DNA from: Clostridiales bacterium
Lineage (GTDB): Bacteria; Bacillota_A; Clostridia; Saccharofermentanales; Saccharofermentanaceae
Length of the DNA stretch: 31,658 nucleotides
Assembly: GCA_017537905.1 (NCBI GenBank)
Contig: JAFYJX010000084.1
Location: 1-31,658 of the forward strand
Direction of reading: 5' to 3'
In this document: positions 7,962-15,057 of the stretch, one piece after another
Layout of the letters: each line of letters begins with the position of its first letter
How positions within the stretch are numbered: the stretch's first letter is position 1
Position numbers and translations under genes: made by a program
The notes under the pieces: model-generated
Database searches by the model: none
Told to the model about the DNA's origin: nothing
The model's input: only the letters and a program-made list of their open reading frames with translations

Positions 7962-8711
7962 ATGTCTCACGATAGCGATTTTGAATATTTCGAGAAGATG
8001 GCTCATTGGAGTTTCGATGAGTATGGCATTCATGAGGAATGCCTGACCGACTGGGATCTTTACGGCCTGCTCAGCGCGTATGCCACGCCCGATTCGCACA
8101 TTCTCGATCTCGGCACCGCAGGCGGCGAGAAGATCTTGGAGTTCTTCCCTGACTGCGCAGAGATACTTGGCACGGACTACTCCCCTGCCATGGTGGAAAC
8201 CGCGCGCGTCAATCTCGCAAAGAGCGGCCGCAAAAACATCTCGTTCAAGGTAATGGACAACCTCAACATGGATGTGCCGGATGAACATTTCGACATTGTC
8301 GTAGCACGCCACACCTGCACCGATCCGGTGCAGATTCTTCGCTGCTTAAAGCCCGGCGGCCACCTGCTCATCAGGGGCGTCGACAAGTACGACTGCTGGA
8401 ATCTAAAACTCATCATGGGCGGCGGCCAGGGCTGGAACGACCCGGTGCCGGTCTCGATCGTCGATTACGAGAATGTTCTGAAAGCAGGCTTTGCGGACGT
8501 CGAACTCGTGCCGATCCACACACGTGAATACTTCAAGGACAGGGAGTCGTTCAAGAGCTTTTTGGAGGCCGTTCCGATATTGGACGGCGTGGCCATCGAA
8601 GGCGCGCCTTTGGATGAGGACCTGCTCGACAAATACATAGCTGAGAACACAGTAAACGGAAGGATAATCCTCTACCGCGCGTATTACGGATTAAGTGCCA
8701 GAAAGCCGTAA
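7962..8711 (+). CDS. Class I SAM-dependent methyltransferase
   Basis: 249 residues. Motif I ILDLGTAGG (47-55) binds SAM, the acidic D72 in TDYSPAMV would bind the ribose, and FDIVVARHTC (110-119) followed by a LKPGGHLLIRG strand completes the Rossmann methyltransferase core. The C-terminal 80 residues are probably the acceptor-recognition part; I cannot tell the substrate. The start has an ideal AAAGGAGG site nine bases upstream, at the 3' end of the structured leader. It is transcribed alone from its own promoter. Confidence 0.85.
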   Translation: MSHDSDFEYFEKMAHWSFDEYGIHEECLTDWDLYGLLSAYATPDSHILDLGTAGGEKILEFFPDCAEILGTDYSPAMVETARVNLAKSGRKNISFKVMDNLNMDVPDEHFDIVVARHTCTDPVQILRCLKPGGHLLIRGVDKYDCWNLKLIMGGGQGWNDPVPVSIVDYENVLKAGFADVELVPIHTREYFKDRESFKSFLEAVPILDGVAIEGAPLDEDLLDKYIAENTVNGRIILYRAYYGLSARKP

Positions 8712-8778
8712 CAGCACCTTTTACGACTGATCTTCTCCATTCGCGACAACAAAAGTGCCGTTCACGACACTTCCCGTT

Positions 8779-8806
8779 TTGACGCCCTTTTGCTTGGTAC
8801 TATTAC
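8779..8806 (+). promoter_or_regulatory. Putative promoter of the two-TM protein gene
   Basis: TTGACG (8779-8784) and TATTAC (8801-8806), spaced by 16 bp, lie 45 bp before the start at 8851. Just upstream, AAGTG and CACTT arms could form a weak hairpin after the methyltransferase gene. Confidence 0.5.
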
Positions 8807-8850
8807 GCTGTCAAAAGCAAAAACCAAAACGAAAAGCGAGGAAAACAGTT

Positions 8851-9516
8851 ATGGAATACGTAAGAGGCACAGATATCAACGCACTTTCAAAGTTCTGGCT
8901 CAAGAGAGTTGCAGACGGCAGGATTGAAATCCACGAGAGCTTAAGAAGCGTTCTCTCATATGAGCTGCTCAGCAACATGCTCACCGAAGCAAAGCAGAGC
9001 TTCGTTACCGCTGATGGCAAGGTCATCAAGGATATGCCCCAGGCAGAGATCCTCTTCATGACAAAGAAGATCAACAAGAAAAAGTACATCATCGGGTTGT
9101 CAGAGATAAAGAGAGTTGCAGGCGAGCCTTCAACCAAAAAGGGCATTGAGCGCTGGTTTGAAGAATCAACGGATAAGTTCGTTGAGGGCAGAAGATTTTT
9201 CGCAGAAGGCCTCGAAAAAGAACTGGCATATTTCGACCACTCCATGATCGAGCATTTAAGAAACTCTGTAGGTTCAGGCCAGGCAGGAGAAGCTGAGTAT
9301 AAGGATAAGCTCATCTCCAGAGTTAAGACCAAGAAGATCCTCGGCATCACGGTAACAAGAACAGTTTTGTTCATCGCAATGTTAATCCTCTGGGGCCTTG
9401 CATTTAAGAATCTGGCACTCGGACTCTGCTTCGCCATCTGCTTTTTAGGAAGCTTTACGATAGTTACGAATAAGGCAATGTCAGAGCAGAAAGATCTCGC
9501 CCAGACAGAGGTTTAA
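8851..9516 (+). CDS. Unknown membrane protein with two C-terminal TM segments
   Basis: 221 residues from the ATG at 8851, with a GCGAGG site upstream; the longer frame upstream overlaps the promoter and is not believed. I do not recognise the family. Residues 1-160 are hydrophilic, rich in charged helices (GIERWFEESTDKFVEGRRFF, KELAYFDHSMIEHLRNSV). Two membrane segments follow (about 168-186 and 188-206), then a short polar tail. The shape is a cytoplasmic domain tethered by a hairpin of TM helices. Two strong terminators follow, so it is a single-gene unit. Confidence 0.75.
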   Translation: MEYVRGTDINALSKFWLKRVADGRIEIHESLRSVLSYELLSNMLTEAKQSFVTADGKVIKDMPQAEILFMTKKINKKKYIIGLSEIKRVAGEPSTKKGIERWFEESTDKFVEGRRFFAEGLEKELAYFDHSMIEHLRNSVGSGQAGEAEYKDKLISRVKTKKILGITVTRTVLFIAMLILWGLAFKNLALGLCFAICFLGSFTIVTNKAMSEQKDLAQTEV

Positions 9517-9551
9517 GTCAAAGAAAACAGGAATAGATCTTTTTGACATAT

Positions 9552-9608
9552 GTGCCGGCCTTTGCTGACTTTTACTGTTTTCCGTCAGCGAAGAAACCGG
9601 CACTTTTT
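9552..9608 (+). terminator. Long-stem rho-independent terminator
   Basis: GTGCCGG (9552-9558) pairs with CCGGCAC (9597-9603); inside it TTTGCTGAC (9561-9569) pairs with GTCAGCGAA (9584-9592). A run of Ts follows. It is the first of two hairpins behind the two-TM protein gene. Confidence 0.75.
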
Positions 9609-9618
9609 CAGAAACAAA

Positions 9619-9647
9619 AAGCCCGGAACCATAACAGTTCCGGGCTT
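9619..9647. terminator. Bidirectional terminator with GCCCGGAAC stem
   Basis: A perfect 11-bp stem AAGCCCGGAAC/GTTCCGGGCTT (9619-9629 with 9637-9647) lies between convergent genes, with A-rich left and T/A-rich right flanks. Its left arm and loop closely match those of the terminator at 28173. Confidence 0.85.
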
Positions 9648-9671
9648 ATTTAATCTCAGTTAATCAACAGA

Positions 9672-10580
9672 TCAGTCGTTTGCGGAATCGTAGATTTCCT
9701 TGCATGCCTTGAAGTAATCGTAAGTGATGCTTCTTAAGCGGTATGAGAGGTTCTTGAGGATCATGTCGACCTTGGCAGGAGCGGACTTGAAGAGCCCGGG
9801 GAGATCTTCTGCGCGGATGATCTCAACGCGTGTGTCGCCAACTTCTGCAACTGCTGTTGTGTCACGAGCCTCGCCAGTGAGCATTTCCATCTCGCCGAAG
9901 CAGGCAACAGGCTCTACTTCCTGGAGCTTCAACTCATCAACTGCACCGTACTTGCTGTAGATGCCGACGCTGCCGCTGTGGAGGATGTACATGCACTTGC
10001 CGACGTCGCCTTCCTTGAAGATGATCGTGCCGTAATTGTATGTCTCACCGTCGCCTGCGTTCTGGTTGGAAACGAGTCTGGATGCCTCGCGGAGCTCCTC
10101 TGCGCTCGGGCGCTCGAGTCTGAAGTTCTTTGATGTGAGGTAGATAGACTGCTGGGCCATCTGTGCGAAGAATCCGAGATACTTATCCTTGGAATTAGTT
10201 CTTCTGGCATCGTCCAATGCCTTCTTGGCTTCGTTAGCATCGTCAGTCATCTTCTTGATCCTGCTGCCGAAGACTTCCATGATGGAAATGATCTTCTCAG
10301 GATTCTGTGTGAAGTAGTCGTTAAGCTCTTCTGCAGCAATCTCGACAACCTGAGCCTCACCCAATGCAACTACTGTAGCGCTGCGGGGATAGTTCTCGAT
10401 TACGGCCATCTCGCCGAAATACTGTCCGGGTTCGAAAATAGCGATCTGTACCTCATCATCCTTGCCATAGTTCTTGTAAACTGCGGCCTTGCCTGCCAAA
10501 AGCTGGAAGAAAGTATTACCTGTATCTCCCTCTCTGATGATGATCTCGCCGTCGTTGAAAATCTTTTCCATCGTGCTCAT
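9672..10580 (-). CDS. Protein with two cyclic-nucleotide-binding domains and no effector domain
   Basis: 302 residues. Domain 1 (about 5-115) is a Crp/cNMP-binding fold with a phosphate-binding-cassette motif FGEMAVIENYPRSATV (55-70), including the Arg expected to contact the cyclic phosphate. Domain 2 (about 180-285) repeats the fold with FGEMEMLTGEARDTTAV (229-245), where the usual PRSA is changed to ARDT. A charged helical linker joins them. There is no helix-turn-helix, kinase, cyclase or membrane segment. It resembles a PKA regulatory subunit-like module, so it probably works through a partner protein. The start has AAGGGGG upstream. The zinc-ribbon gene lies 89 bp upstream on the same strand. 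Confidence 0.85.
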   Translation of the reverse strand: MSTMEKIFNDGEIIIREGDTGNTFFQLLAGKAAVYKNYGKDDEVQIAIFEPGQYFGEMAVIENYPRSATVVALGEAQVVEIAAEELNDYFTQNPEKIISIMEVFGSRIKKMTDDANEAKKALDDARRTNSKDKYLGFFAQMAQQSIYLTSKNFRLERPSAEELREASRLVSNQNAGDGETYNYGTIIFKEGDVGKCMYILHSGSVGIYSKYGAVDELKLQEVEPVACFGEMEMLTGEARDTTAVAEVGDTRVEIIRAEDLPGLFKSAPAKVDMILKNLSYRLRSITYDYFKACKEIYDSAND

Positions 10581-10669
10581 GTTGTGATCCCCCTTCAGGA
10601 ATTTTATAGGCTCAAATGAGTTTTATATTCAGATAAATCGATTGTATTTTCTAACCGGCCTTTTGTCAA

Positions 10670-11116
10670 TTAAATAAGGCCTGCCTTGCGCTTCTCGCAC
10701 TCAGGGCAATACGTTATCGGCGTGATCGAAAAGAATGACTCTTTCCTGTATCCGCACTTGGAGCAGATAAAGACATACTTGGTAAATGCAGTGCCCATCG
10801 TCGTGCTCACGATCCATGTGCCTTCTGACTCCTTCTCAGCAGGCTTCTCGGCCGCTTCCTCTGCAATCGGAACTACAGGAGCAACAGGAGCTGCGGGAAC
10901 GACAGGTGCAGCAGGCTCTTCAGGAACACTCTCGATCTCTGGAGCTGCCTGGATCGTAATGGTCTCTTCGTCAAACCATGTCCTGGGCTTGGGTTCTTCA
11001 AATGTGCACTTGGTGATATAGAACGGGCATCCGGCGCAATCGTCCCTGTTGACGCACATCCTGTAAATGCCTCTTAATAACTGGTCTACCTGTTGTTCTC
11101 TATTGTCATTATTCAT
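10670..11116 (-). CDS. Zinc-ribbon protein with N-terminal Cys cluster and Pro/Ala linker
   Basis: 148 residues. The N-terminus has a four-cysteine cluster (CVNRDDCAGCPFYITKC), possibly metal binding. A Glu/Pro/Ala/Val-rich linker spans about 57-92. The C-terminus is a zinc ribbon, CSKC followed after 15 residues by CPEC. No enzyme domain or membrane segment is visible. A GGAG site precedes the ATG. It probably shares a transcript with the dual cNMP-binding gene 89 bp downstream. Function unknown; a metal-dependent scaffold or nucleic-acid-binding role is possible. Confidence 0.75.
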   Translation of the reverse strand: MNNDNREQQVDQLLRGIYRMCVNRDDCAGCPFYITKCTFEEPKPRTWFDEETITIQAAPEIESVPEEPAAPVVPAAPVAPVVPIAEEAAEKPAEKESEGTWIVSTTMGTAFTKYVFICSKCGYRKESFFSITPITYCPECEKRKAGLI

Positions 11117-11137
11117 TGGCTTTACTCCTTTTCGAGA

Positions 11138-11158
11138 TTTAGATTTGCAAAATCTAAA
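11138..11158. other. Perfect hairpin in the 5' leader of the zinc-ribbon gene
   Basis: A perfect 9-bp inverted repeat TTTAGATTT/AAATCTAAA with loop GCA lies just upstream of the ribosome binding site of the gene at 10670-11116. It is AT-only except for one GC pair, so it is only moderately stable. The rest of 11160-11285 holds nothing I recognise. Confidence 0.5.
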
Positions 11159-11290
11159 TGAGGATCATTATCACCGCAGTTTAACGATCTGTTAGCAGTT
11201 TTCCGTTCTATATATGTAGGCGGCAGCACCGCCCGAAAACGGCGCGCACGTTGGATTTCAATTATCAAATGATTTTCAAATGACTTTTAT

Positions 11291-11324
11291 ATTATAGCAT
11301 CTCAAAACGGTGATTTATATCACC
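11291..11324 (-). promoter_or_regulatory. Promoter of the zinc-ribbon/cNMP operon with Crp-type dyad
   Basis: On the minus strand TGC precedes a consensus TATAAT (11291-11299), an extended -10. The dyad GGTGAT-TTAT-ATCACC (11309-11324) sits in the -35 region and matches the GTGA-N6-TCAC pattern of Crp-type regulators. Its centre is about 32 bp upstream of the predicted start, a position that overlaps the -35. Confidence 0.6.
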
Positions 11325-11385
11325 TGGCCGTCTTATGTGGTTGTCCTATTATTGGGATATTTTTGAGAACATTTGTTTGTGGTTT

Positions 11386-11394
11386 TGGTATAAT
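11386..11394 (+). promoter_or_regulatory. Extended -10 promoter of the type I toxin
   Basis: TGG plus a consensus TATAAT on the plus strand. No clear -35 is seen at 17 bp. The transcript would begin near 11401 with a leader of about 95 nt containing the segment repeated in the antisense RNA. Confidence 0.7.
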
Positions 11395-11403
11395 AATATC
11401 GGT

Positions 11404-11436
11404 ACGGCCTGCTTAATGGGCGGTTGCCTTCTGAGT
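11404..11436 (+). repeat. Toxin leader arm of the 5'/3' inverted repeat
   Basis: This leader segment (ACGGCCTGC, then GGTTGCCTTCTGAGT) is nearly the reverse complement of 11660-11688 (read on the minus strand: ACGGTCTGC, then GGTTGCTTCTGAGT). The two ends of the toxin mRNA can therefore pair, and the antisense RNA resembles the leader. Confidence 0.8.
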
Positions 11437-11495
11437 ACTTTTAATCACATCCTGAGTTTTTTCAGGAGAGTTTAATAGGAAAGGAGGCTGTTGAA

Positions 11496-11747
11496 GTGAC
11501 AGCATATGAGATTTTTTCTCTGATGATAACACTGATCAGTTTGCTGGTTGGAGTCGTCGCTGTGATTCTGAAACTATTTGCCTACCTGGATTCCCGGTAT
11601 AAGCGCAAATATAAACCCCACCCAAAGACTGGCACTCTAGGGTGGGGTAAAATTTCTTCACTCAGAAGCAACCGTCTTTGCAGACCGTGCTTTCTTGAAA
11701 TTATTGTAGCATCACGCTATTTATCAGTCAACGAACAGCTCAGATAA
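11496..11747 (+). CDS. Hol-Tox family holin-like membrane toxin (type I toxin-antitoxin)
   Basis: 83 codons from GTG at 11496, with an ideal AAAGGAGG site 8 nt upstream. The N-terminus MTAYEIFSLMITLISLLVGV has the M-x-x-Y-E-x-x-x-L-M-I signature of putative holin-like toxins: one membrane helix (about 5-30) followed by basic residues (RYKRKYK). From about residue 40 the frame runs through a terminator-like hairpin and the antisense region. That C-terminal tail (about 43 residues) therefore looks like read-through coding and may be added or unselected. Toxic membrane insertion is known for the family. Repression by an antisense RNA is inferred from the minus-strand promoter at 11703-11731. Confidence 0.75.
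   Translation: MTAYEIFSLMITLISLLVGVVAVILKLFAYLDSRYKRKYKPHPKTGTLGWGKISSLRSNRLCRPCFLEIIVASRYLSVNEQLR
11615..11648. terminator. Hairpin inside the toxin frame, terminator on the antisense strand
   Basis: ACCCCACCC (11615-11623) pairs perfectly with GGGTGGGGT (11640-11648). T-rich sequence on the minus-strand side makes it a terminator for the antisense RNA. On the plus strand it is followed by AAAATTTC and could also attenuate the toxin mRNA. Confidence 0.75.
11660..11688 (-). repeat. 3' arm of the toxin inverted repeat, within the antisense RNA
   Basis: Read on the minus strand this is ACGGTCTGC, six bases, then GGTTGCTTCTGAGT-like sequence. It matches the toxin leader at 11404-11436 with a few changes and a 4-nt shorter middle. 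Confidence 0.8.
11703..11731 (-). promoter_or_regulatory. Antisense RNA promoter
   Basis: Minus strand TTGACT (11726-11731), 17-bp spacer, TACAAT (11703-11708), with TGC before the -10. This is close to the sigma-A consensus at both boxes and in spacing, and stronger in boxes than the toxin promoter. Confidence 0.8.
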
Positions 11748-11780
11748 TCAGGTAATATCATCACCTGTTAACAGGACATT

Positions 11781-12374
11781 TTATAAAATTTCACGTGCTC
11801 CTGCATGCGCGTAATAGACGCGTTTCGGAGAGCCGCGCAATATCATGTCCCAATCGTTTCTGTAAGGGGTGTTCTCATCATAGACATCCATGTACTCGAG
11901 CGGTTCGAGATCGCCTGCTAAAAGGATCTTATCCCGATCTAACGTTATGACAACGCTGCCTTCGCCGTGACTTGTTATACCCATGACATCGCCGTGAAAA
12001 CCGATCTTACTGCCGAAGAACGAACGCGCTTCATCAAAGCCAAGCACTAAGGCCTTGCTCTCGTCTATGGGTTTATAGTCCAGATGCGGTTCCCGCTCGA
12101 AAATATGGTCCGAATAATGCACAAACGGCACCTGGGATTCCATGATCACCAGCTTCACGCCCTGGTCCATAAGCCCGCTTATGAGGCCAATGTGATCAGG
12201 ATGGTAATGTGTTGCCATGACATAGCTGATATCGGACACTTTTATGCCGATATCCTTGATTGCTTTATAAAAAGCCGGCAGAGTGCCGGCATAATCGGTA
12301 TCTATCAGGAGATTTGCCTTCTCTCCCCTGATAAGAAACGTGCTTGTATTTCCGTATTTGATTTCCGTGAACAT
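11781..12374 (-). CDS. Metallo-beta-lactamase fold hydrolase
   Basis: 197 residues, a full small MBL fold. Metal ligands are in order: HxHxDH at H56, H58, D60 and H61 (THYHPDH), a later H136 (TSHGEG), D155 (LLAGDLEP) and H190 (YYAHAGA). This gives a dinuclear zinc site as in glyoxalase II and related hydrolases. Substrate unknown. It starts 24 nt after the Nudix gene on the same strand, last in a long minus-strand run. It is convergent with the toxin gene, 33 nt away, so read-through would produce RNA antisense to the toxin. Confidence 0.85.
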   Translation of the reverse strand: MFTEIKYGNTSTFLIRGEKANLLIDTDYAGTLPAFYKAIKDIGIKVSDISYVMATHYHPDHIGLISGLMDQGVKLVIMESQVPFVHYSDHIFEREPHLDYKPIDESKALVLGFDEARSFFGSKIGFHGDVMGITSHGEGSVVITLDRDKILLAGDLEPLEYMDVYDENTPYRNDWDMILRGSPKRVYYAHAGAREIL

Positions 12375-12398
12375 GATGAAGTTTTTAACACCTGCAAT

Positions 12399-12851
12399 CT
12401 ACTTCAGATTGATTATCCAGTTGTCGCCATCAACAATGTACTGGAATTCGTTAAGGTCAGGATCGTTGAAAACCTTCATGAGATCGTTAAAATCACTGAC
12501 GGTATTGATCTCGGAAAGTCTTTCTGTGTCGATCCACTCCACCGCGCCTTCATCAGACGATCTCAGACTGCCGGTAAATTCTTCAGCCTTAAAAAGCAGA
12601 ACGATGTATCTTCCTTTTTCGATCGGGAACTGTTTGATGCCGGCTAGTCTGGGATGGATAATGTCCAGGCCGGTCTCTTCCTTCATTTCCCTTACAACTG
12701 CATCAACAAAGGACTCTCCGGGTTCAACGTGACCTCCGGGCAGTGTATATCCCTTCCAATCTTCTTTTACACGGTTCTGAAGAAGGAGCTTGCCGCCATC
12801 TTGTATCAGGCACAGAACTGTAAGTTCAACATTTTCGGTTTTGTGTTCCAT
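12399..12851 (-). CDS. Nudix hydrolase, MutT-like
   Basis: 150 residues. The Nudix box G-x5-E-x7-REUxEExGU is intact at 40-62 (from GHVEPGE to REMKEETGL), with the catalytic Glu pair E58/E59. The N-terminal strand VLCLIQDGGKLLLQNR is typical of MutT-like 8-oxo-dGTP or nucleoside diphosphate-X hydrolases. The substrate is not determinable. It lies 27 nt downstream of the LRR-like gene and 24 nt upstream of the MBL hydrolase, so it is probably co-transcribed. Confidence 0.9.
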   Translation of the reverse strand: MEHKTENVELTVLCLIQDGGKLLLQNRVKEDWKGYTLPGGHVEPGESFVDAVVREMKEETGLDIIHPRLAGIKQFPIEKGRYIVLLFKAEEFTGSLRSSDEGAVEWIDTERLSEINTVSDFNDLMKVFNDPDLNEFQYIVDGDNWIINLK

Positions 12852-12878
12852 ATTGCCCTTGCGCTTTATACCCCTTTT

Positions 12879-13712
12879 TTAAACCAGATTTATTACCCTG
12901 CTTCGTTTCTCCTTCAGTAAGGCATCGAAATCCTTAAGATATTTCTGAAATCTTTCGTCGTCTTTGCCGGCGACGCAGACCTTTTTGTTCTTACACAAAT
13001 AATTATATGTTGTACATTCGGATTTGTCTTTAGTTGTGACACTGCCGGTAACGTAGGGGGTCGTGATGCTGCCGGACAGGGTCTCCGGAAAGAGCGCCAG
13101 CAGATCGGTCAGTTCATCTGTTGTAAATCTCGTGGGACTGATATCTAAGACATCAATATTTCCTTTGGCAAGACATTTGTAGTCGTTGTCAGAAATGGTC
13201 TTTCCGCACCATTCGAAATGCCTGACCGTGGAATCCGCAACAGGTCTTAAGGAATCAATTACCATGCCTGCCCAGACCTGGTCTCCAAGCCCGAAGAATT
13301 CCAGAGCAGGAGCGGTCTTGATCTCACTAATGCTATGCAGTCTGGAAAAGTCGTAAATGCCAAGACCTTTCAGATTCTTGTTCCCGCTCATGTCCCATAA
13401 AGAAATGGATCTCTGATTGGAAAACCAGTTGATGAACTTAATTCCGCTCAAAGTACCTAGCGGAGATAAGTCCCCAACCAACTTGTTTTTCCAAAAAGAG
13501 ATCGCGTCAAATTGCTTGCCGTATTGCTTAATGAAATACTCGAACGTGTCCTGCTTCAAGCCTGAGATGACGATCGAACGGGCATCAGGATTGTTCCATA
13601 TTGCCTCGTCGATCTGACCAGCGGAAACCGTGCCTCCGCCTACTTCTTTTTGAACCAGATCAATATCGAAGTTCTCAAAAGATGCGGACGTAAAGTTTCC
13701 TATATCTACCAT
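12879..13712 (-). CDS. Leucine-rich-repeat-like protein, function unknown
   Basis: 277 residues with an AAAGGAG site seven bases before the ATG. No signal peptide or membrane segment. Irregular repeats of short hydrophobic strands (KFINWFSNQRSISLWDMSG, LKGLGIYDFSRLHSISEIK, LEFFGLGDQ) suggest a degenerate LRR solenoid over about 70-200. It ends with a charged helix (RFQKYLKDFDALLKEKRSR). It may be a cytosolic immunity- or adaptor-like protein, but nothing in the sequence fixes its role. Gene neighbours are a lipoprotein upstream and Nudix downstream. Confidence 0.65.
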   Translation of the reverse strand: MVDIGNFTSASFENFDIDLVQKEVGGGTVSAGQIDEAIWNNPDARSIVISGLKQDTFEYFIKQYGKQFDAISFWKNKLVGDLSPLGTLSGIKFINWFSNQRSISLWDMSGNKNLKGLGIYDFSRLHSISEIKTAPALEFFGLGDQVWAGMVIDSLRPVADSTVRHFEWCGKTISDNDYKCLAKGNIDVLDISPTRFTTDELTDLLALFPETLSGSITTPYVTGSVTTKDKSECTTYNYLCKNKKVCVAGKDDERFQKYLKDFDALLKEKRSRVINLV

Positions 13713-13754
13713 CTTCGGGCTCCTTTAAAACAATAGCTTTCGCTTATTCTAACA

Positions 13755-14723
13755 TCAGCCGTATGCAGGTTCCTTCTGATCCTGAATTACGAATTCATAG
13801 TCCTTTTCGTAGTATTTGCTGTAGAAATCTTTGTAATCAAGATATATCTCGGACTTCTTATCAGAATCGGGATCAAAACCATTCAGTGATTCCTTCAGAG
13901 CATCCGCAAAGAGTGACTTCTCACCATAAGGTACCCATCTGACTTCGCAGCACTTCTGTCTCTCGTATCCGTCCCAGTATGCATTCAATGCTTTCGCATA
14001 CTGTTCGCCGTCTGTAAACAGGTTGCCTGATGCATCCTTCAGCCATACACTAACCTTTTTTGAGTCCATGTCGGCGCTGATGCTGCTGCCTCCGATCGTA
14101 TCACACTTGATCTTGTCTCTGAAGCAATAAGATGAAAACCACAGACTCTTTTCTTTCCATCCTGATGCGGTGTAATCCTGGAGCATGTAGTAATACTCGC
14201 CGTCTTTTTTGAAGCAGTCATATACAACGGAATGGCCGCTGTTTGTTGCGTTCATGGTAAAGTCGCTCGTAGCATCCTGCATCTCGCTCGAGAAAGCATC
14301 GTTCTCCACCTTTACCAGCTTGGAAAGGTCTTCCGATACTTCAAAGAACTGCGTATAAGAAAACGCTCCGGAGCCCTGGCAGGTTGTGAGAATGAATTCC
14401 AGTCTGCCGTTGTGATTGAAATCAGTTACGGCAAAATACACTGGCTCCTCATACTCGTTATAAGGATATTTCTCATTCAAAGAATCGTAATTCGATGCAA
14501 TGAGATCAAGCTGTGCTTCATAATCCTTGGCGTTGAATTTCTGAATTTCTTCAGATGAAGGAACCGTGTTGTTATCATCCAAAACTACCGCTTCGGTAGT
14601 ATCTTCAGAAGAAGCCGGTGCTTCAGAAGAAACTGAAGAAACTGTTGTTACCCCATTCGTACTGCATGCCGTAAGCATCGCAAGGCATAGTGAGGCTGTT
14701 GTAAACATAGTTAATTTTTTCAT
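13755..14723 (-). CDS. Secreted lipoprotein with one FG-GAP/VCBS-like motif
   Basis: 322 residues. Signal peptide MKKLTMFTTASLCLAML with lipobox LTAC (Cys20), then a Ser/Thr/Glu-rich linker to about residue 55. The motif VTDFNHNGRLEFIL resembles the D-x-N-x-D-G loop of VCBS/FG-GAP calcium-binding repeats, here with the last Asp replaced. The C-terminal half is rich in Tyr, Asp and Lys. Lipid-anchored, facing outside. Binding partner unknown. The gene lies 42 nt upstream of the LRR-like gene. Confidence 0.75.
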   Translation of the reverse strand: MKKLTMFTTASLCLAMLTACSTNGVTTVSSVSSEAPASSEDTTEAVVLDDNNTVPSSEEIQKFNAKDYEAQLDLIASNYDSLNEKYPYNEYEEPVYFAVTDFNHNGRLEFILTTCQGSGAFSYTQFFEVSEDLSKLVKVENDAFSSEMQDATSDFTMNATNSGHSVVYDCFKKDGEYYYMLQDYTASGWKEKSLWFSSYCFRDKIKCDTIGGSSISADMDSKKVSVWLKDASGNLFTDGEQYAKALNAYWDGYERQKCCEVRWVPYGEKSLFADALKESLNGFDPDSDKKSEIYLDYKDFYSKYYEKDYEFVIQDQKEPAYG

Positions 14724-14819
14724 ACCTGTTATCCACCATTTTTCCTAAAGTTAATGGACGTATTATAACAAGTCTGAATTTTCTAAATGAGGCATTTTAA
14801 AGGGATTAAAATTACATCA

Positions 14820-15023
14820 CTATTTCTTTTTCACATCAGTAATCGAACCGTCAGGATGCTTTATTTTCAAGCTTTCCAGCTGCGAAGACAGGTTTCCGAC
14901 AACGAGTGATCTGTATTCATTCCTAAGCTTAGTCTGCTCTTCTTTTTCAGCGGGCGTAAGGCCTTCTGTCTTGGATTTTCTGCTTAATTCATTTATGCGT
15001 TTTATCAGTTGATCGAATTCCAT
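14820..15023 (-). CDS. UPF0291/DUF896 family small protein
   Basis: 67 residues. RINELSRKSKTEGLTPAEKEEQTKLRNEYR is the family hallmark helical hairpin, and the tail SLKIKHPDGSITDVKKK is also typical. Members are about 70-residue soluble helical proteins in Bacillota (B. subtilis YnzC type); the function is poorly known, with a suggested link to the SOS regulon in Bacillus. AAGGAA precedes the ATG. Confidence 0.92.
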   Translation of the reverse strand: MEFDQLIKRINELSRKSKTEGLTPAEKEEQTKLRNEYRSLVVGNLSSQLESLKIKHPDGSITDVKKK

Positions 15024-15057
15024 ATCATTTCCTTATGTTGTTTTAAGTCGATGCTCG

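Larger units (their letters stand above)
11608..11697 (-). ncRNA. Predicted antisense RNA antitoxin
   Basis: A minus-strand promoter at 11703-11731 would start an RNA near 11696 running into the toxin's 3' half. It carries the leader-like segment (11688 down to 11660), then the hairpin 11648-11615 followed by a T-rich run, a plausible terminator. Expected length is about 85-90 nt. The ends are estimates. Confidence 0.65.

Noticed and set aside
8811..9437. 208-codon open frame on the minus strand opposite the two-TM protein gene
   Set aside because: The plus-strand gene has a promoter, start site and two terminators; the antisense translation has no motif.
11763..11775. Palindrome CCTGTTAACAGG between toxin and MBL genes
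   Set aside because: Only a 12-bp dyad with a weak T-run; could end the MBL mRNA but not strong enough to call.
12084..12647. 187-codon plus-strand frame across the MBL and Nudix genes
   Set aside because: Both underlying minus-strand genes have complete catalytic motifs; this frame crosses their gap without meaning.
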